A stretch of 64,000 bases of DNA from Rhizobium rhododendri. Its GTDB lineage: Bacteria; Pseudomonadota; Alphaproteobacteria; Rhizobiales; Rhizobiaceae. Below, piece by piece: positions 28,631 through 38,339 of the stretch. A model generated the notes under the pieces. It had not been told where the DNA came from. It did not search any database and saw only the letters and a program-made list of their open reading frames with translations. The stretch covers positions 1-64,000 of the forward strand of contig NZ_CP117269.1 of NCBI RefSeq assembly GCF_007000325.2, in the 5' to 3' direction. The position numbers and the translations under genes are program-made. The stretch's first letter is position 1. The number at the start of each line of letters is the position of its first letter.

Positions 28631-28998
28631 ACCAGAAGCCTAAAGATATCATCTCGTCAGCTGCGATAAAGTTGGCAGGAACTAACCATTTTGGATTGTC
28701 CGCGAGTGCTGCATTTTGCAACCCGCTGTCGCGTCCCTAACGACGGCTTTATTGAATGGACGGCCTCCAACCCAGCATCTGAGAGACCCACGGCAACATA
28801 TAAGCCATCTTGTTGCCGCTGTCCCGAAAACCCGACGACAAATATGCGGGGCTGGGTGCCGGCAAGAGGGGGCGAGCTCGGTCAGCGAGCACGATCTACA
28901 ATAGTGGAACGTGGGAGTGACCGATCCCCGCTTGATATTTTGAGAGTCAAGACCGGTTCACCTCATGGGATGATGTCGATGCCGCGTGGCCATACCGT
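28631..28998. other. Gap without a supported gene
   Basis: About 370 bp between the arginase-like remnant and the small ORF. Open stretches on the plus strand have no start signals or motifs; it looks like decayed intergenic DNA. Confidence 0.4.
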
Positions 28999-29259
28999 CT
29001 AGCCTTGGCTAGCGTTTGGTCGCCCAACGTCCATCAACATTCTGGGATAGACAGTTCCAGCTCGGCAGGTGGTGGGTGGCTGGTTTTCAGCATGAAAGCA
29101 CGCAAGCTTGTCCAACCAGCTGGCAACGTCTTCTGGGATCCGTATCTCCCCGCTCTCCAGTCCTTCGATCCAGGCCAGGTCGCACTGCAGAGCGTTGACG
29201 ATGTCGACAGAAGTCCAGCGGATTGAGCGTAGGCATTCTCGGAAGCGGGCAGGGGTCAT
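28999..29259 (-). CDS. Small conserved protein (copy 1 of a duplicated family)
   Basis: An 86-aa protein, MTPARFRECLRSIRWTSVDI..., with AAGGATCTGAA before the ATG. Its first 65 residues are about two-thirds identical to the small protein at 63200-63466 (shared FRECL, IRWTS, CDLAWIE, LESGE, ENQPPTT). The pattern (RECLRSIRWTSVDIVNALQCDLAWIEGLESGEIRIPEDVASWL) resembles a short XRE-like helix-turn-helix, so DNA binding is possible. The tail beyond residue 67 differs between copies. Function unknown. Confidence 0.7.
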   Translation of the reverse strand: MTPARFRECLRSIRWTSVDIVNALQCDLAWIEGLESGEIRIPEDVASWLDKLACFHAENQPPTTCRAGTVYPRMLMDVGRPNASQG

Positions 29260-29365
29260 TTCAGATCCTTCAGGCTATCGGGCCAATCAAAGGATCGGCC
29301 GACTGTTCAGAAAGGGATGCTATTTATGATTAGAGCCCTTTGCTTGACCGAATCTGGAGAGATGT

Positions 29366-29695
29366 GTGGCGGCACTGCCGCATTTCGCATTATCTTGTGG
29401 CCGTCCATGCTCAACCACCACATCCGAGGGAGGTATTTCAAATCAATGTCGAAACCGGTTCTACTGCTGCGAGTATTCGGCACCAGCCGCTGCGTTCTCG
29501 GCACTCGACCGGCACGAAATCGCGGCTGCGATGTCATCGCACCGCTTCGCGGGGCAGCTTCCTTTTTTCAGGGACACGCAGTCCAACGCCGGTGCGCCGT
29601 ATATGTATGTGACGACCCCTGACTTCCTTTCCGCGTTTGGCACGGTGACGCTGCGCGACCTGCCAAATGTCGAGGCACTTGAGTGGGCTAATTAG
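29366..29695 (+). pseudogene. ScpB-like C-terminal remnant
   Basis: The end of this frame (GAPYMYVTTPDFLSAFGTVTLRDLPNVEALE) matches the C-terminal winged helix of the SMC-associated segregation protein ScpB, plasmid copies of which occur in rhizobia. The N-terminal half does not resemble ScpB and only fragments are recognisable, so I read it as a remnant rather than a functional gene. Confidence 0.5.
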
Positions 29696-29803
29696 CAGGA
29701 AAAAAGCTGCGGGCGGCCGATGGTTTAAAGGAACAGGTGAATAGCGAGCACGCAGGTGAGGAAGCCGGCGGCCGCGGTTTCGGTTTGAGAAGGAGGACGA
29801 TCC

Positions 29804-31606
29804 ATGAAGGATGCAATATTCGACGAGAGCGACGTGCGCGCGCTGGCGACTGTCGAATCCTTTACGCGTGGCCAAGAGTATTTTCGTCGCGGTGCGGTTT
29901 CCAGCTTGGAGCGTCGTGGTGAGCGGATAATTGCCGAGGTCGAAGGTAGCGAGCTCTCACCCTATGCCGTCACAATAGAACTTTATGACGGCGGTTTGGC
30001 CGCTACGCGTTGCTCCTGCTCGTATGACTGGGGCGGTGCCTGCAAACACATCGTCGCGGTGCTCCTCAAGTATAACGAGGCGCCTAGTGCGGTTCACCAG
30101 CGTCCCTCTCTTGCTGACATGATTGGCGACCTTGATCGACAGGCTCTGGTGGCCCTGTTGGTCAAGAGGGCTGGACATGATCCTGGGCTGGAACCCTGGC
30201 TCGAGGCAGAACTGGAAACCGCAACACCGGGCGTGAAGGGTAAGCTTGCAAGTTCTGTCAATTCGGAGGTCGTCATGCGGCAGGCGGAGCGGCTGTTGTC
30301 GGGAGGTTATTCGCGCCGACGTCGCTGGGGCGATGACGTCGGTGCTGTCGATGAGGAGGCCTTCGCGACGCTGATCGACAATGCAAAGCCGCTCCTCGAC
30401 ATCGGCAAGGGAGGCGACGCTCTAAAAATCCTGGTGCCGTTGATGGAAGCGCTGGTTCCTGCCTGGAGCGAGCAGGCGGATTTCGATGAGACATTACACG
30501 AGTTTTTCGCCCCGCTTGGACAGTTCATCGCCGAGGCAGTGCTGATGAGTGACCTCGCTGCGGAAGAATGCGATGATCTGATGGATCGGCTCGATGCCTG
30601 GCAAGGTATGCTCAACGACTATGGGCTGGATGACTACCTGCAGGTTGCAGTCGATGCCCTCGATCAAGGGTGGGATGAGATCGGCCTTGAGGATGCCTTG
30701 GCTGGGAGAAGCCGGTCCTGGCCGCCTTCGGGACGAAGCGATTGGACGACCGAGCGGTTGACGCGAGCGCGGCTGCGTGTCCTCGACATCAGCGGACGGA
30801 TCGACGCGTTCCTTAACCTCGCAAATGCAGCAGGCCTCCATGGCGAGTATGCGGCCATGTTGGTGCGGCTGGGACGCATCAATGAAGCGGGGGACTATGC
30901 ACGCAGATGGTTCCGCTCTGACGAGGAGACGCTCCAGCTTGCGCGCCTGCTCAAGGACGCCGGGCACGGTGATGCGGCGCTAGACCTTGCCGAGTGGGGC
31001 GTAAGCCTGGCGTCTGAGGGCGACGGTTTCGCGGGGGCGGCCAGCTTGGCCCGTTGGCTGAGAGATAATGCCGGTTTGGTGGGACGAAAGAAGCTAGCGA
31101 TGGTGGCGGCGCGGCGTGCCTTTGAGGAGAGCCTGTCGCTTGAGGATTTTGAAGTCGCAGCGACGTTGGCTGGACCAGAGTGGATCGAATTACGTAGCGC
31201 TCTGTTGAGCAGCCTCGCGGCTGCGCGTCACGCCTGGGACAGAACCAGGATCTACCTCAGCGAAGACATGATTGAGGAGGCTATACGGTCCGTCGATCTT
31301 GATACCTTGCCGGGAAATCCGTCCGACACGGTTTTGATGCGGCTTGCGGACGTCGCGCACGCCACTCATCCGGACTGGGTGATCGAAATCGCCGAACGCA
31401 TGGCTGGCAGCATCATGGAGGCTGGGCACTCGGGGCAATACGTGTTAGCGGCCCAATGGCTTGAAAAGGCAGCACTCGCCTACGACGCTGCCGGTCGCTT
31501 TGCGGACTGGATCGAGAGGATCGATTTCCTGATCGAAAAACATCGGCGCAAGCACAAGCTCAGACCGCTGCTCGTGGCTTTGCGGTCGCCGTCTGGAACA
31601 CTTTGA
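29804..31606 (+). CDS. SWIM zinc-finger protein
   Basis: A 600-aa protein with an N-terminal SWIM zinc finger (CSCSYDWGGACKHIVAVLL, CxCx(n)CxH, residues about 66-84), a module proposed to bind DNA or proteins. The rest is a long helical, repeat-like region rich in Ala/Leu/Asp (about residues 100-600) resembling TPR-like solenoids of DUF6880/SWIM proteins. GAAGGAGGACGATCC precedes ATG 29804. It stands alone, complete, between decayed sequences. Function unknown. Confidence 0.85.
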   Translation: MKDAIFDESDVRALATVESFTRGQEYFRRGAVSSLERRGERIIAEVEGSELSPYAVTIELYDGGLAATRCSCSYDWGGACKHIVAVLLKYNEAPSAVHQRPSLADMIGDLDRQALVALLVKRAGHDPGLEPWLEAELETATPGVKGKLASSVNSEVVMRQAERLLSGGYSRRRRWGDDVGAVDEEAFATLIDNAKPLLDIGKGGDALKILVPLMEALVPAWSEQADFDETLHEFFAPLGQFIAEAVLMSDLAAEECDDLMDRLDAWQGMLNDYGLDDYLQVAVDALDQGWDEIGLEDALAGRSRSWPPSGRSDWTTERLTRARLRVLDISGRIDAFLNLANAAGLHGEYAAMLVRLGRINEAGDYARRWFRSDEETLQLARLLKDAGHGDAALDLAEWGVSLASEGDGFAGAASLARWLRDNAGLVGRKKLAMVAARRAFEESLSLEDFEVAATLAGPEWIELRSALLSSLAAARHAWDRTRIYLSEDMIEEAIRSVDLDTLPGNPSDTVLMRLADVAHATHPDWVIEIAERMAGSIMEAGHSGQYVLAAQWLEKAALAYDAAGRFADWIERIDFLIEKHRRKHKLRPLLVALRSPSGTL

Positions 31607-31797
31607 GGATGAAAAAGTCGAGTAATACTATAGCTCAATTTGAGAGGCCGAAATTCAGTCATTTCCCTTACGCACGAGCAGGCAACGCGTTCGCCAAGTG
31701 TTCCATCTGCGGTGCAACATTCTAATATGGCTCAACCAAAGGGTGAACGAACCGGGGCCGCGTTTTGACCCTCTTTGTGGTGATGTCCCGATGCTGA

Positions 31798-31881
31798 ATG
31801 TCAAAATTCACGTTCCTTCTGCGCAACCGTTTTACAGACGAACAGATCATCGGCATCTTGAAGGAGCATGAGGCAGGCACA
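31798..31881 (+). pseudogene. IS3-family OrfA N-terminal fragment
   Basis: RFTDEQIIGILKEHEAGT is the hallmark start of IS3-group OrfA (RFTEEQIIGILKEHEAG...). Similarity ends after about 28 codons and the rest of the open frame to 32151 is unrelated, so only the left tip of an IS3 element is left. Confidence 0.65.
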
Positions 31882-32692
31882 GATCGGCTGAATTCTCATC
31901 GGTTACTTTTCAAGTTTATCGCACACTTGCGTTCGTCAAGCCCTCGCTTGCTTCGCCTGCGGCCTGACGGCTTGGGGCTAGACCTCCGCGCGCTTTCGCG
32001 ATTGTGGAATAGGGATTCGGGACGGAGAGAAATGTTCTCTCGCCTCCGGCGGGATCGAACAAAGGAATGGATATCGGCTCGCCAGAAATTTCGGCTATTC
32101 GACCTCATCGATAAGCTCGGACGATTGCGTGCCGTAGGAAATCAAGATTGAAGGTGCTTCCGTCAGGGCGACCGATCTTACACCGTTGGTCGGTCTCACA
32201 GTGGCTCGTTTCGCGGGGTAGATGATAAGTCGAACCTCATCTTGGAAGCCGTGTTCCAGACCGCTTCCTCCACTTTCACTGAATTTCCAAATTGGTGTAC
32301 GTTGAATGGAAATTAGAAATAGCTAAATCGGGCATGGAATTCCGATATGAAAGAGCGATCATTCTTTCTCGGTTAGGACCTGGTCGAGCCTATCGGAGAA
32401 ATCGATGAGTTCAAAGGCCGTTGGAATGCCCTGAAGGCTTTATCGCCCGGATCGTCTCAATGCCTTGCGCAAAGTCGCGACAGTCGAAAGCATCGGCTCG
32501 TCTACGTGCATAGAAGGCGCGAAATTGACAGATGCTCAGGTTGGAACGTTGCTCTCGAACATCAGGATGCAGTTGCAACCAGCTTGCTGACAGCGAAATC
32601 TACCTTGGAAATTTCAGGGACGATCGCCCAACACGACACCTGCGCCAAGTGTTGCAACGCGCCACTCTAGCTCACAAAACATACGCTGATTG
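31882..32692. other. Decayed region without a supported gene
   Basis: About 0.8 kb with only short unlinked open frames on both strands. No motif, start signal or RNA gene was recognised; it looks like IS debris. Confidence 0.4.
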
Positions 32693-33163
32693 TCATTCCC
32701 CGGCGCAGCACTCGTCATTTGGAGTTATAGAGTTTTCACAGCGTTCTTCAACTTGTGAAAAATCACAGCCCTGACCGGGAGGCTCCCCATTGCCAGCGGC
32801 TTCCCCCGCACCGGCTTTCTCACCATCTCCATCAGCGCTGGAACCATCACCCGGCCTATCGTCAACTTCGCCGGTAGTCTCTTCTTTTCTGCTTTTGCTG
32901 TCTTGATTTCCGTGGTCACCTTGGCGACCATAAACAAGTTTTAAACCAATTCTCTCCGGGACTTTAATCGTCTCTGCTTCGTCGTGATGGCCTGTACCAC
33001 CAGCCAAAAAAGACGCGTCAGAAAATTCGTTAGAGATTGGAGGCGCGGCGTCCTTATCGCCATAAGTCGTGCTGGTAGACGTCGATGGTAATAATACAGG
33101 GGTTATCGAAAACCAAATGCCAGAAAGTGCTATGAACGACAAAATACATGTGCGCCAGGACAT
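32693..33163 (-). CDS. Hypothetical secreted or membrane-anchored acidic protein
   Basis: A 156-aa product with an N-terminal hydrophobic segment (MSWRTCILSFIALSGIWFSITPVLL) that could be an uncleaved signal or anchor. A hydrophilic tail follows, very rich in Gly/Glu/Asp, with four Cys in the last 25 residues (GCDFSQVEERCENS...ECCAGE). GGAGG lies 4 nt before ATG 33163. I recognise no family. It stands alone amid decayed DNA, so it may be spurious. Confidence 0.42.
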   Translation of the reverse strand: MSWRTCILSFIALSGIWFSITPVLLPSTSTSTTYGDKDAAPPISNEFSDASFLAGGTGHHDEAETIKVPERIGLKLVYGRQGDHGNQDSKSRKEETTGEVDDRPGDGSSADGDGEKAGAGEAAGNGEPPGQGCDFSQVEERCENSITPNDECCAGE

Positions 33164-33451
33164 GCGGCCTCCATCACGGTGCGGTTTCATTTGATGCCGG
33201 GCGGCGCGGACTTAACGTGCCAAATTGCAATTGAGGTCGAAAGTGAAGTTATCTATGAACCCCAGAGCTTTGGCTGTTCGCAGCGGCTTTGCCAAGTCTG
33301 GTATTTTTCCAGAGTTCGAAGTGTCCGGCGGCAATCATGTTCGTTACCTCAAAGTTTATATTTCCTGAACAACGGCAGCGGAGAAATTGCGTGCAATTTA
33401 TATGCCCGCACGGCTAATGTGGCCGGCTAGGCTGGACGGATTGCAGGAAGT

Positions 33452-33784
33452 TCACTTGTTCATGCGTGCTTTCATGCTTGCGATAATATGTTGAGGAAGC
33501 CTTTCGTAATCTCCGCCAAAATGGTGTCCTCTGGGCATGCTGATTACCGTTATTCCGGTGCCCCGCAAAGCCGGACAGGCATTATCGTGGCTGTCATCCT
33601 GGCCATAGATGCATTGGACCATCTCCGGGTTGATCGACTTAAGATCATTGATCGGACTGCCGCCCTTGCCTTCGGTTTGAAATCCAAGCCACCCTGCAAG
33701 CGAGACCTGATAGTCGACCTTGTGAGACAGGGAAAACGTCGCCAAAGCCGCAGTACTGTTTTCAAGTGCAATTGCATCCCCCAA
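33452..33784 (-). pseudogene. VirJ/AcvB C-terminal remnant
   Basis: The 110 codons encode VDYQVSLAGWLGFQTEGKGGSPINDLKSINPEMVQCIYGQDDSHDNACPALRGTGITVISMPRGHHFGGDY, which I recognise as the C-terminal part of the VirJ/AcvB virulence family of Agrobacterium (periplasmic alpha/beta-hydrolase-like, needed for T-DNA or protein transfer). An upstream in-frame stop removes the rest, and the gene has no start region. It indicates ancestry from a vir-carrying plasmid. Confidence 0.7.
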
Positions 33785-34324
33785 TGCCGATGTTTAAGTG
33801 TCCAGCCGCCGCAAGTGCCCCGAACGAAAATTCGATAGACCCATAAGGACGAGGTACAGCAGCTTGCTGCGGTTGAGCGTCTGTGCGGAGCCTCACAACG
33901 GAAACGTTTACATCACCACCTACCAAAGATAGAAGGGCCCTTAGGACAGCCTACATCTGGTTCCTATTCATTATATGCAGCGTGGGGTAGGGTTACGCAA
34001 ACACGAACCAGTCAGCGTCCTAAGGTCCCCTATATAACGTATCCTCTACGCCGTAGAATACTACGCACCGAGCGTTGTAATTAGCTGTAGGTCTTCTCAA
34101 CCGGGCAACTTGACCAATAACGCACCGCGTACCGCTCTGCGTAGCAATGCTCCTTACCAAGCACATATCTTTCGCAATCTGCCGCGCCAGACGAAATTTT
34201 CGCCCGGGGCTGGGGACCTGTCTCACAATGTGTAGGGTATCGAGGGTTGCGTAAAGTTAACCTCGCGCAAAGCCTCATGCGTAGGAGACGGGCTTTGAAA
34301 GTTATTATCACATATTGCCCTGTG
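33785..34324. other. Gap left of the IS630-type element
   Basis: About 540 bp, compositionally unlike its neighbours, with no gene recognised. Near 34305-34316 it contains TTATCACATATT, nearly identical to the right arm of the dif-like repeat at 52066, but without a matching left arm. Confidence 0.35.
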
Positions 34325-35419
34325 CTAGTGGATCGAATCTAACGCCTGGTGCCCGCGTTTGACAGCGGCGATGATTTTGTCGGGATCGGCGGTCCAAGTG
34401 AAGGGCTTTGGCTTTTTGTTGTGCTCAACGAGGAAACGGTTGATGGCGGCCTGGAGATCGACGACGGAATGGAAAACGCCGCGTTTCAGACGCCGCTTCG
34501 ACAGCCTGGCGAAGAAACCCTCCACCGCGTTGAGCCATGAGCTTGAAGTCGGAGTGAAGTGGAAGGTGAAACGCTCGTGACGGTCGAGCCAGGCTCTCAC
34601 CTTGGGATGCTTGTGGGCAGCATAGTTGTCGAGGATGACGTGGACGGCCTTGTCGTCCGGCACCTGGGCGTTAATGGCGTTGAGGAAGCGGATGAACTCC
34701 TGATGACGATGACGCTGCATGTTGCGGCCGATGACGGTGCCGTCGAGCACGTTGAGGGCGGCAAACAGCGTGGTTGTGCCGTGCCGCTTGTAGTCGTGGG
34801 TCATGGTGCCGAGCCGACCCTTCTTCATCGGCAGGCCCGGCTGGGTGCGGTCGAGCGCCTGGATTTGGCTTTTCTCATCGACCGACAACACGACGGCGTG
34901 GGCTGGCGGATCAACATAGAGGCCGACAACGTCTCGCAGCTTGTCGACGAATTTCGGGTCGTTGGACAATTTGAACTGCCGCCACCGATGAGGTGCGAGG
35001 CCATGCGCTTTCCAGATACGCCTGACTGCGCTGGCGCTGATGCCGGCGGCCGTCGCCATCATGTCGGCCGTCCAGTGCGTCGTCTCGCCTGGCGGATCAG
35101 CCAGCGTCAGGGCCACCACACGCTCGGCGACATCGGGTCCGAGCCGCACAATACGCGACGGCCGCGTCTTGTCGCGCAGGAGACCCTCGACGCCTTCTGT
35201 GGCGAAGCGCTCTTGCCAGCGCCATACACAGGTCTTCGATTTGCCGGTCTGGCGCATAATCTCGACAGTTCCGACGCCATCGGCACTCAGCAGGATGATC
35301 TCGGCCCGCCAGACGTGCTTTTGGGGGGCATTGCGATCCCTGGTCAAGGCCATCAGGCGTTGGTGATCGGTTGGCGAAACGGTGAACGATATTCCTGTGC
35401 GCATGCGCCAGACTCGCAT
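34325..35419 (-). mobile_element. IS630-family insertion sequence with intact transposase
   Basis: A 364-aa DDE transposase of the IS630/Tc1-mariner type. It has an N-terminal helix-turn-helix pair (MRQTGKSKTCVWRWQERF, AAGISASAVRRIWKAHGLAPH), then DDE-type motifs in SVDEKSQIQALDRTQPGLPM, VHVILDNYAAHKHPKV and FTPTSSSWLNAVEGFFARLSKR. The reading frame is complete. The ends share an imperfect inverted sequence (AGTGG...TAACGCCTG, near 34328-34348 and 35459-35474 inverted), so the element spans roughly 34325-35480. No clean target duplication could be assigned. Confidence 0.85.
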
Positions 35420-35480
35420 GCCAACCCAGCAAAGGGAATCCCATACCGGACTCTTATGTCAGGCGTTAACCACTTGATAT

Positions 35481-36174
35481 AGCCCAAAGAGCACGGGCGA
35501 AAAGATTGAATTTATGCCCGTCCTCACCTCTCGATCACACCAGTTCGCCAATTGCTGCAGCGCGCGTCACGTCAGGCATGCCGAAGCACAAACGTTGCGG
35601 CTTTCATGGGACGGATTCGTCTGATCGTCGCCCATCACCAAAAATGCGGATCTCGCTATCAGTCGCAGCAATTACGGCAAGAATACGGCGAGAATTTTTG
35701 CATGCTGCCACGACTCAAAAAAAGTATGCCTAAATATCAATGACATGATCCGTCATGAAACTATCATTTGTCACATCACGGGTTTGTGATCACGTTCTCG
35801 GCTGAGGTTGAAACAACGAGACGCAGAAGAAGATGCGGCAAAGCGCGCGCTTCACCGCCCGGATTTTAAGTTGGCTTCGAGGAAGCTTTAGGATCCCGGT
35901 TGTAAAGAAATGTAAGTGCTTAAAGCGAGACCCTAAGTGTATCCCGCAGAGTGAATGCAAGATTTGGGTCTTACCGATGGGCGGACACCTAAGCACGATA
36001 GTGACGATAAGATGACTGGCGCGTCTGAGGTGCGCCACCCTGAAGTCGGCAAGTTTGCCGTTTTCAAGCCCCTATGGCTGAAGGGCGAGAGCAATCAGCC
36101 TAAGCCTCACTGCACCGCATTAATAGGCGCTATTCTTTAAGCGTAGCCTTTCATATCAACATGGCAGGAATTCG
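35481..36174. other. P450 upstream region
   Basis: About 700 bp between the IS and the P450 gene without a supported gene. It should hold the P450 promoter. Short inverted repeats such as TGACATGATCCGTCATG (about 35740-35756) are visible. Confidence 0.4.
35803..35814 (+). promoter_or_regulatory. Weak vir-box-like sequence
   Basis: TGAGGTTGAAAC matches the VirG-box consensus TGCAATTGAAAC at 9 of 12 positions, and lies 361 bp upstream of the P450 start. Single imperfect copy; speculative. Confidence 0.2.
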
Positions 36175-37446
36175 ATGACCAGTTTCAAATCATCCAGTGG
36201 ATCCGATGCCAGCGACGTCCCGACGCTTTCGATGGAGACCCTCGCCAGCAATCCACACGAGGTTTATCGCCACTTTCGAGGCGAACTGCCGTTCATCCGG
36301 TCCGAAGCCGGCGTCTATCTGGTCCTGCGCGCCGATGATGTTCTCAACCTCTACAGCGATGCCAAGACGCGCCAGGTCGAAACAGAGTTGATCAATCTGC
36401 GAGGCGTCAGGGACGGGCCGATCTGGGATTTCATGACAAACGGCATGCTGACCTCGAATGGCGATGCTCACACGCGGCGGCGGTCGCCGATGGCAAAGAC
36501 ATTCGCATTCAGGATGATTGCCGCGCTGCGCCCGCATATCAGGCAGACAATCGCCGAGATTGCCGATGCCGTGACGCCCGACGGCTGCATGGACATGCTC
36601 GACGATTTCGCGACCGTTATTCCGGCAAGGGTGATTGCGTCGATCCTCGGCCTGCCGCAAGACGATGTGGGCAGATTTTCAGAGATCGTCTACCGTTTCA
36701 GCCCGCTCCTCGGCGGCTCCTGGCTTGCGCAGGACGTGCCCGAATTGCAGCAGGCAGCGGCCGATCTTCGGCGCTATGTCGGGGAGATCGTGACCAGGCG
36801 CAGCCTTGAAAAGGCGGATGATTTCGTCAGCGAGTTTATGTCCAACGTCGAAGAAGAGGGATCGCTGACGGCCGAGGAAGCCATCACCCAGATCATGACC
36901 CTGATTGTCGGCGGCAGCGACACGACCCGCTCCGCGATGGTCATTCAGCTCTCCCTGCTCCTCCAGCATCCGGATCAGTGGAACGCCGTCGTCGAAAATC
37001 GCGATCTGGTGCCGAACGCGGTCCTGGAATGCCTTCGCTACGAACCGGCAATCGGCTCGGTGCCCCGCGTCACCACGATGGATATCGAACTCGACGGGCA
37101 CGTTCTTCCGGCTCACAAAGCGTGTTCCCTGGTCACCATGTCCGCCCTCAGGGATGAAAAGCTATATCCGGAGCCGGAACGCTTCGACATCACCCGCGAG
37201 CAGCTGAAATGGCATCCGGTTTTCGGTGGAGGCGCGCATCGTTGTCTCGGTGAAGCGCTGGCGAGGGCGGAGCTGGAGGAAGCCCTCACGGTGCTCGCCG
37301 AGCGCTTTCCCGGCGTCAAAGCCGCCGGTGAGTTTCCGAAGGTCAGGGGCTTCTCGGGCATTCGCCAGGTTCAGAACTTCGCCGTCAATTTAAATGGTAA
37401 TCATCGCTACGAACATCTCAGGTCGACAGCAAACCCAAAATACTGA
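36175..37446 (+). CDS. Cytochrome P450 (VirH/PinF-like)
   Basis: A 423-aa soluble bacterial P450. The I-helix oxygen-binding motif GGSDTTR, the K-helix ExxR (ECLRYEP), and the haem loop FGGGAHRCLGEALARAEL with the axial Cys near residue 356 are intact. The N-terminal blocks LVLRADDVLNLYSDAKTRQVETELINLRGV and SNGDAHTRRRSPMAKTFAFRMIAALRP resemble the Ti-plasmid VirH/PinF (CYP103-type) proteins, which oxidise plant phenolics. CAGGAATTCG precedes the ATG. Assignment to VirH rather than another plasmid P450 is from remembered sequence patterns. Confidence 0.85.
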   Translation: MTSFKSSSGSDASDVPTLSMETLASNPHEVYRHFRGELPFIRSEAGVYLVLRADDVLNLYSDAKTRQVETELINLRGVRDGPIWDFMTNGMLTSNGDAHTRRRSPMAKTFAFRMIAALRPHIRQTIAEIADAVTPDGCMDMLDDFATVIPARVIASILGLPQDDVGRFSEIVYRFSPLLGGSWLAQDVPELQQAAADLRRYVGEIVTRRSLEKADDFVSEFMSNVEEEGSLTAEEAITQIMTLIVGGSDTTRSAMVIQLSLLLQHPDQWNAVVENRDLVPNAVLECLRYEPAIGSVPRVTTMDIELDGHVLPAHKACSLVTMSALRDEKLYPEPERFDITREQLKWHPVFGGGAHRCLGEALARAELEEALTVLAERFPGVKAAGEFPKVRGFSGIRQVQNFAVNLNGNHRYEHLRSTANPKY

Positions 37447-37465
37447 GCGCTCACTGCCGAAAGCC

Positions 37466-37624
37466 TTAACTCGGTTCCTCCCCACATCTATCAATCTCGC
37501 TGGATGCCGGTTGCAGCGCGCCAAGCTCGGCCAGTTCGTCACGGCGCTCGAGCGGTAACACCGCGGCGATGGTGTCGAGTACTTCGGCGCGGCGTTCAAC
37601 AGGAGGCAAGGCTTTCTTGGGCAT
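37466..37624 (-). pseudogene. Tyrosine integrase N-terminal fragment
   Basis: MPKKALPPVERRAEVLDTIAAVLPLERRDELAEL is the start of a rhizobial site-specific tyrosine recombinase (its core-binding domain normally follows). The frame leaves homology after about 36 codons and stops at 37466. Only the 5' end is left, next to the P450 gene. Confidence 0.5.
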
Positions 37625-37697
37625 CGCCGGGCTTCGAAACAGTGTTTCTGGCGGCCTCGCGGCCGTCGGGTTTAGCATATTACCGGCCGAAATCATT

Positions 37698-37730
37698 CAC
37701 CTCCGATAAGGGAGACTTATCGGAGGTGAT
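37698..37730. repeat. Perfect 14-bp inverted repeat beside the integrase fragment
   Basis: TCACCTCCGATAAG (37698-37711), 5-bp spacer GGAGA, then CTTATCGGAGGTGA (37717-37730). The GATAA/TTATC inner arms around a short centre resemble a tyrosine-recombinase core site, and it lies about 75 bp upstream of the integrase start, where an attachment site or auto-regulatory operator would be expected. Confidence 0.55.
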
Positions 37731-38339
37731 TGGGGCGGTTATGGTTAATAATTGGTTACGGAAATAGATGCCACGTTCGATGCCGCTAAACGCGCTCTCG
37801 CCAATATAATCAATTGCCTAAGCGGCGCGAACTCGCGGAAATCGCAGTCAAAATCGGGCGACGACCCTCGGCCGTTGGCGGGGAAGGGAGCTTGTGGAAG
37901 AACTCGAAGGCGGAGAGATCGAAATGCTCGTCGCTGCCCATCGGGTTCATACCTTCCCCGCCAGTGTCACCAGCAGAAACAAGTGGGGCGATGTCGAGCA
38001 TGATCGCGCTACCGGATACGGGCGAGCATATGACGCCTTACTGGGGTCGGTTCAGGCTGAGGGCGAAATCACACTGTAAGCCTTCGCTCCGCTGTCCCAA
38101 TTTAACCCTTGTGAGTTTTGATGCCGGAAAGCCTTGGTTTGCATGGCCTTGTTACCGTCCCAAACAGGCTTCAGTTCATCTGGGACAGCTCGCATTTGGC
38201 GGCTTCGCGCCGATAGGAGACTTAAACTGCTTAGAAGTCGACGGCTGTTATGGGGCCGTCAGCGGACCGTCTGCTTTGAGGGGCTTAAGAGAGAATAGCA
38301 ACCGGATGCTGTCACCGCTCACCGCTGGGCCGATTTACT
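37731..38339. other. Decayed region carrying the left 27-bp repeat
   Basis: No supported gene. Open frames around 37814-38079 look protein-like in places (EELEGGEIEMLVAAHR...; LLGSVQAEGEITL) but have no recognisable family and no start signal; they may be remnants of a mobile-element gene. Confidence 0.35.
38043..38069 (+). repeat. 27-bp repeat, left copy of an inverted pair
   Basis: Begins GGGGTCGGTTCAGG and ends GGGCGAAAT. It is the exact reverse complement of 42244-42270, and weaker similarity continues a further 10 bp (CACTNTAA). The pair encloses the AAA ATPase gene and its divergent neighbour. Confidence 0.8.

Noticed and set aside
34559..35482. 307-codon plus-strand frame
   Set aside because: Antisense to the IS630 transposase.
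33452..37446. T-DNA borders near the vir relics
   Set aside because: No TGGCAGGATATA-type border sequence found there.
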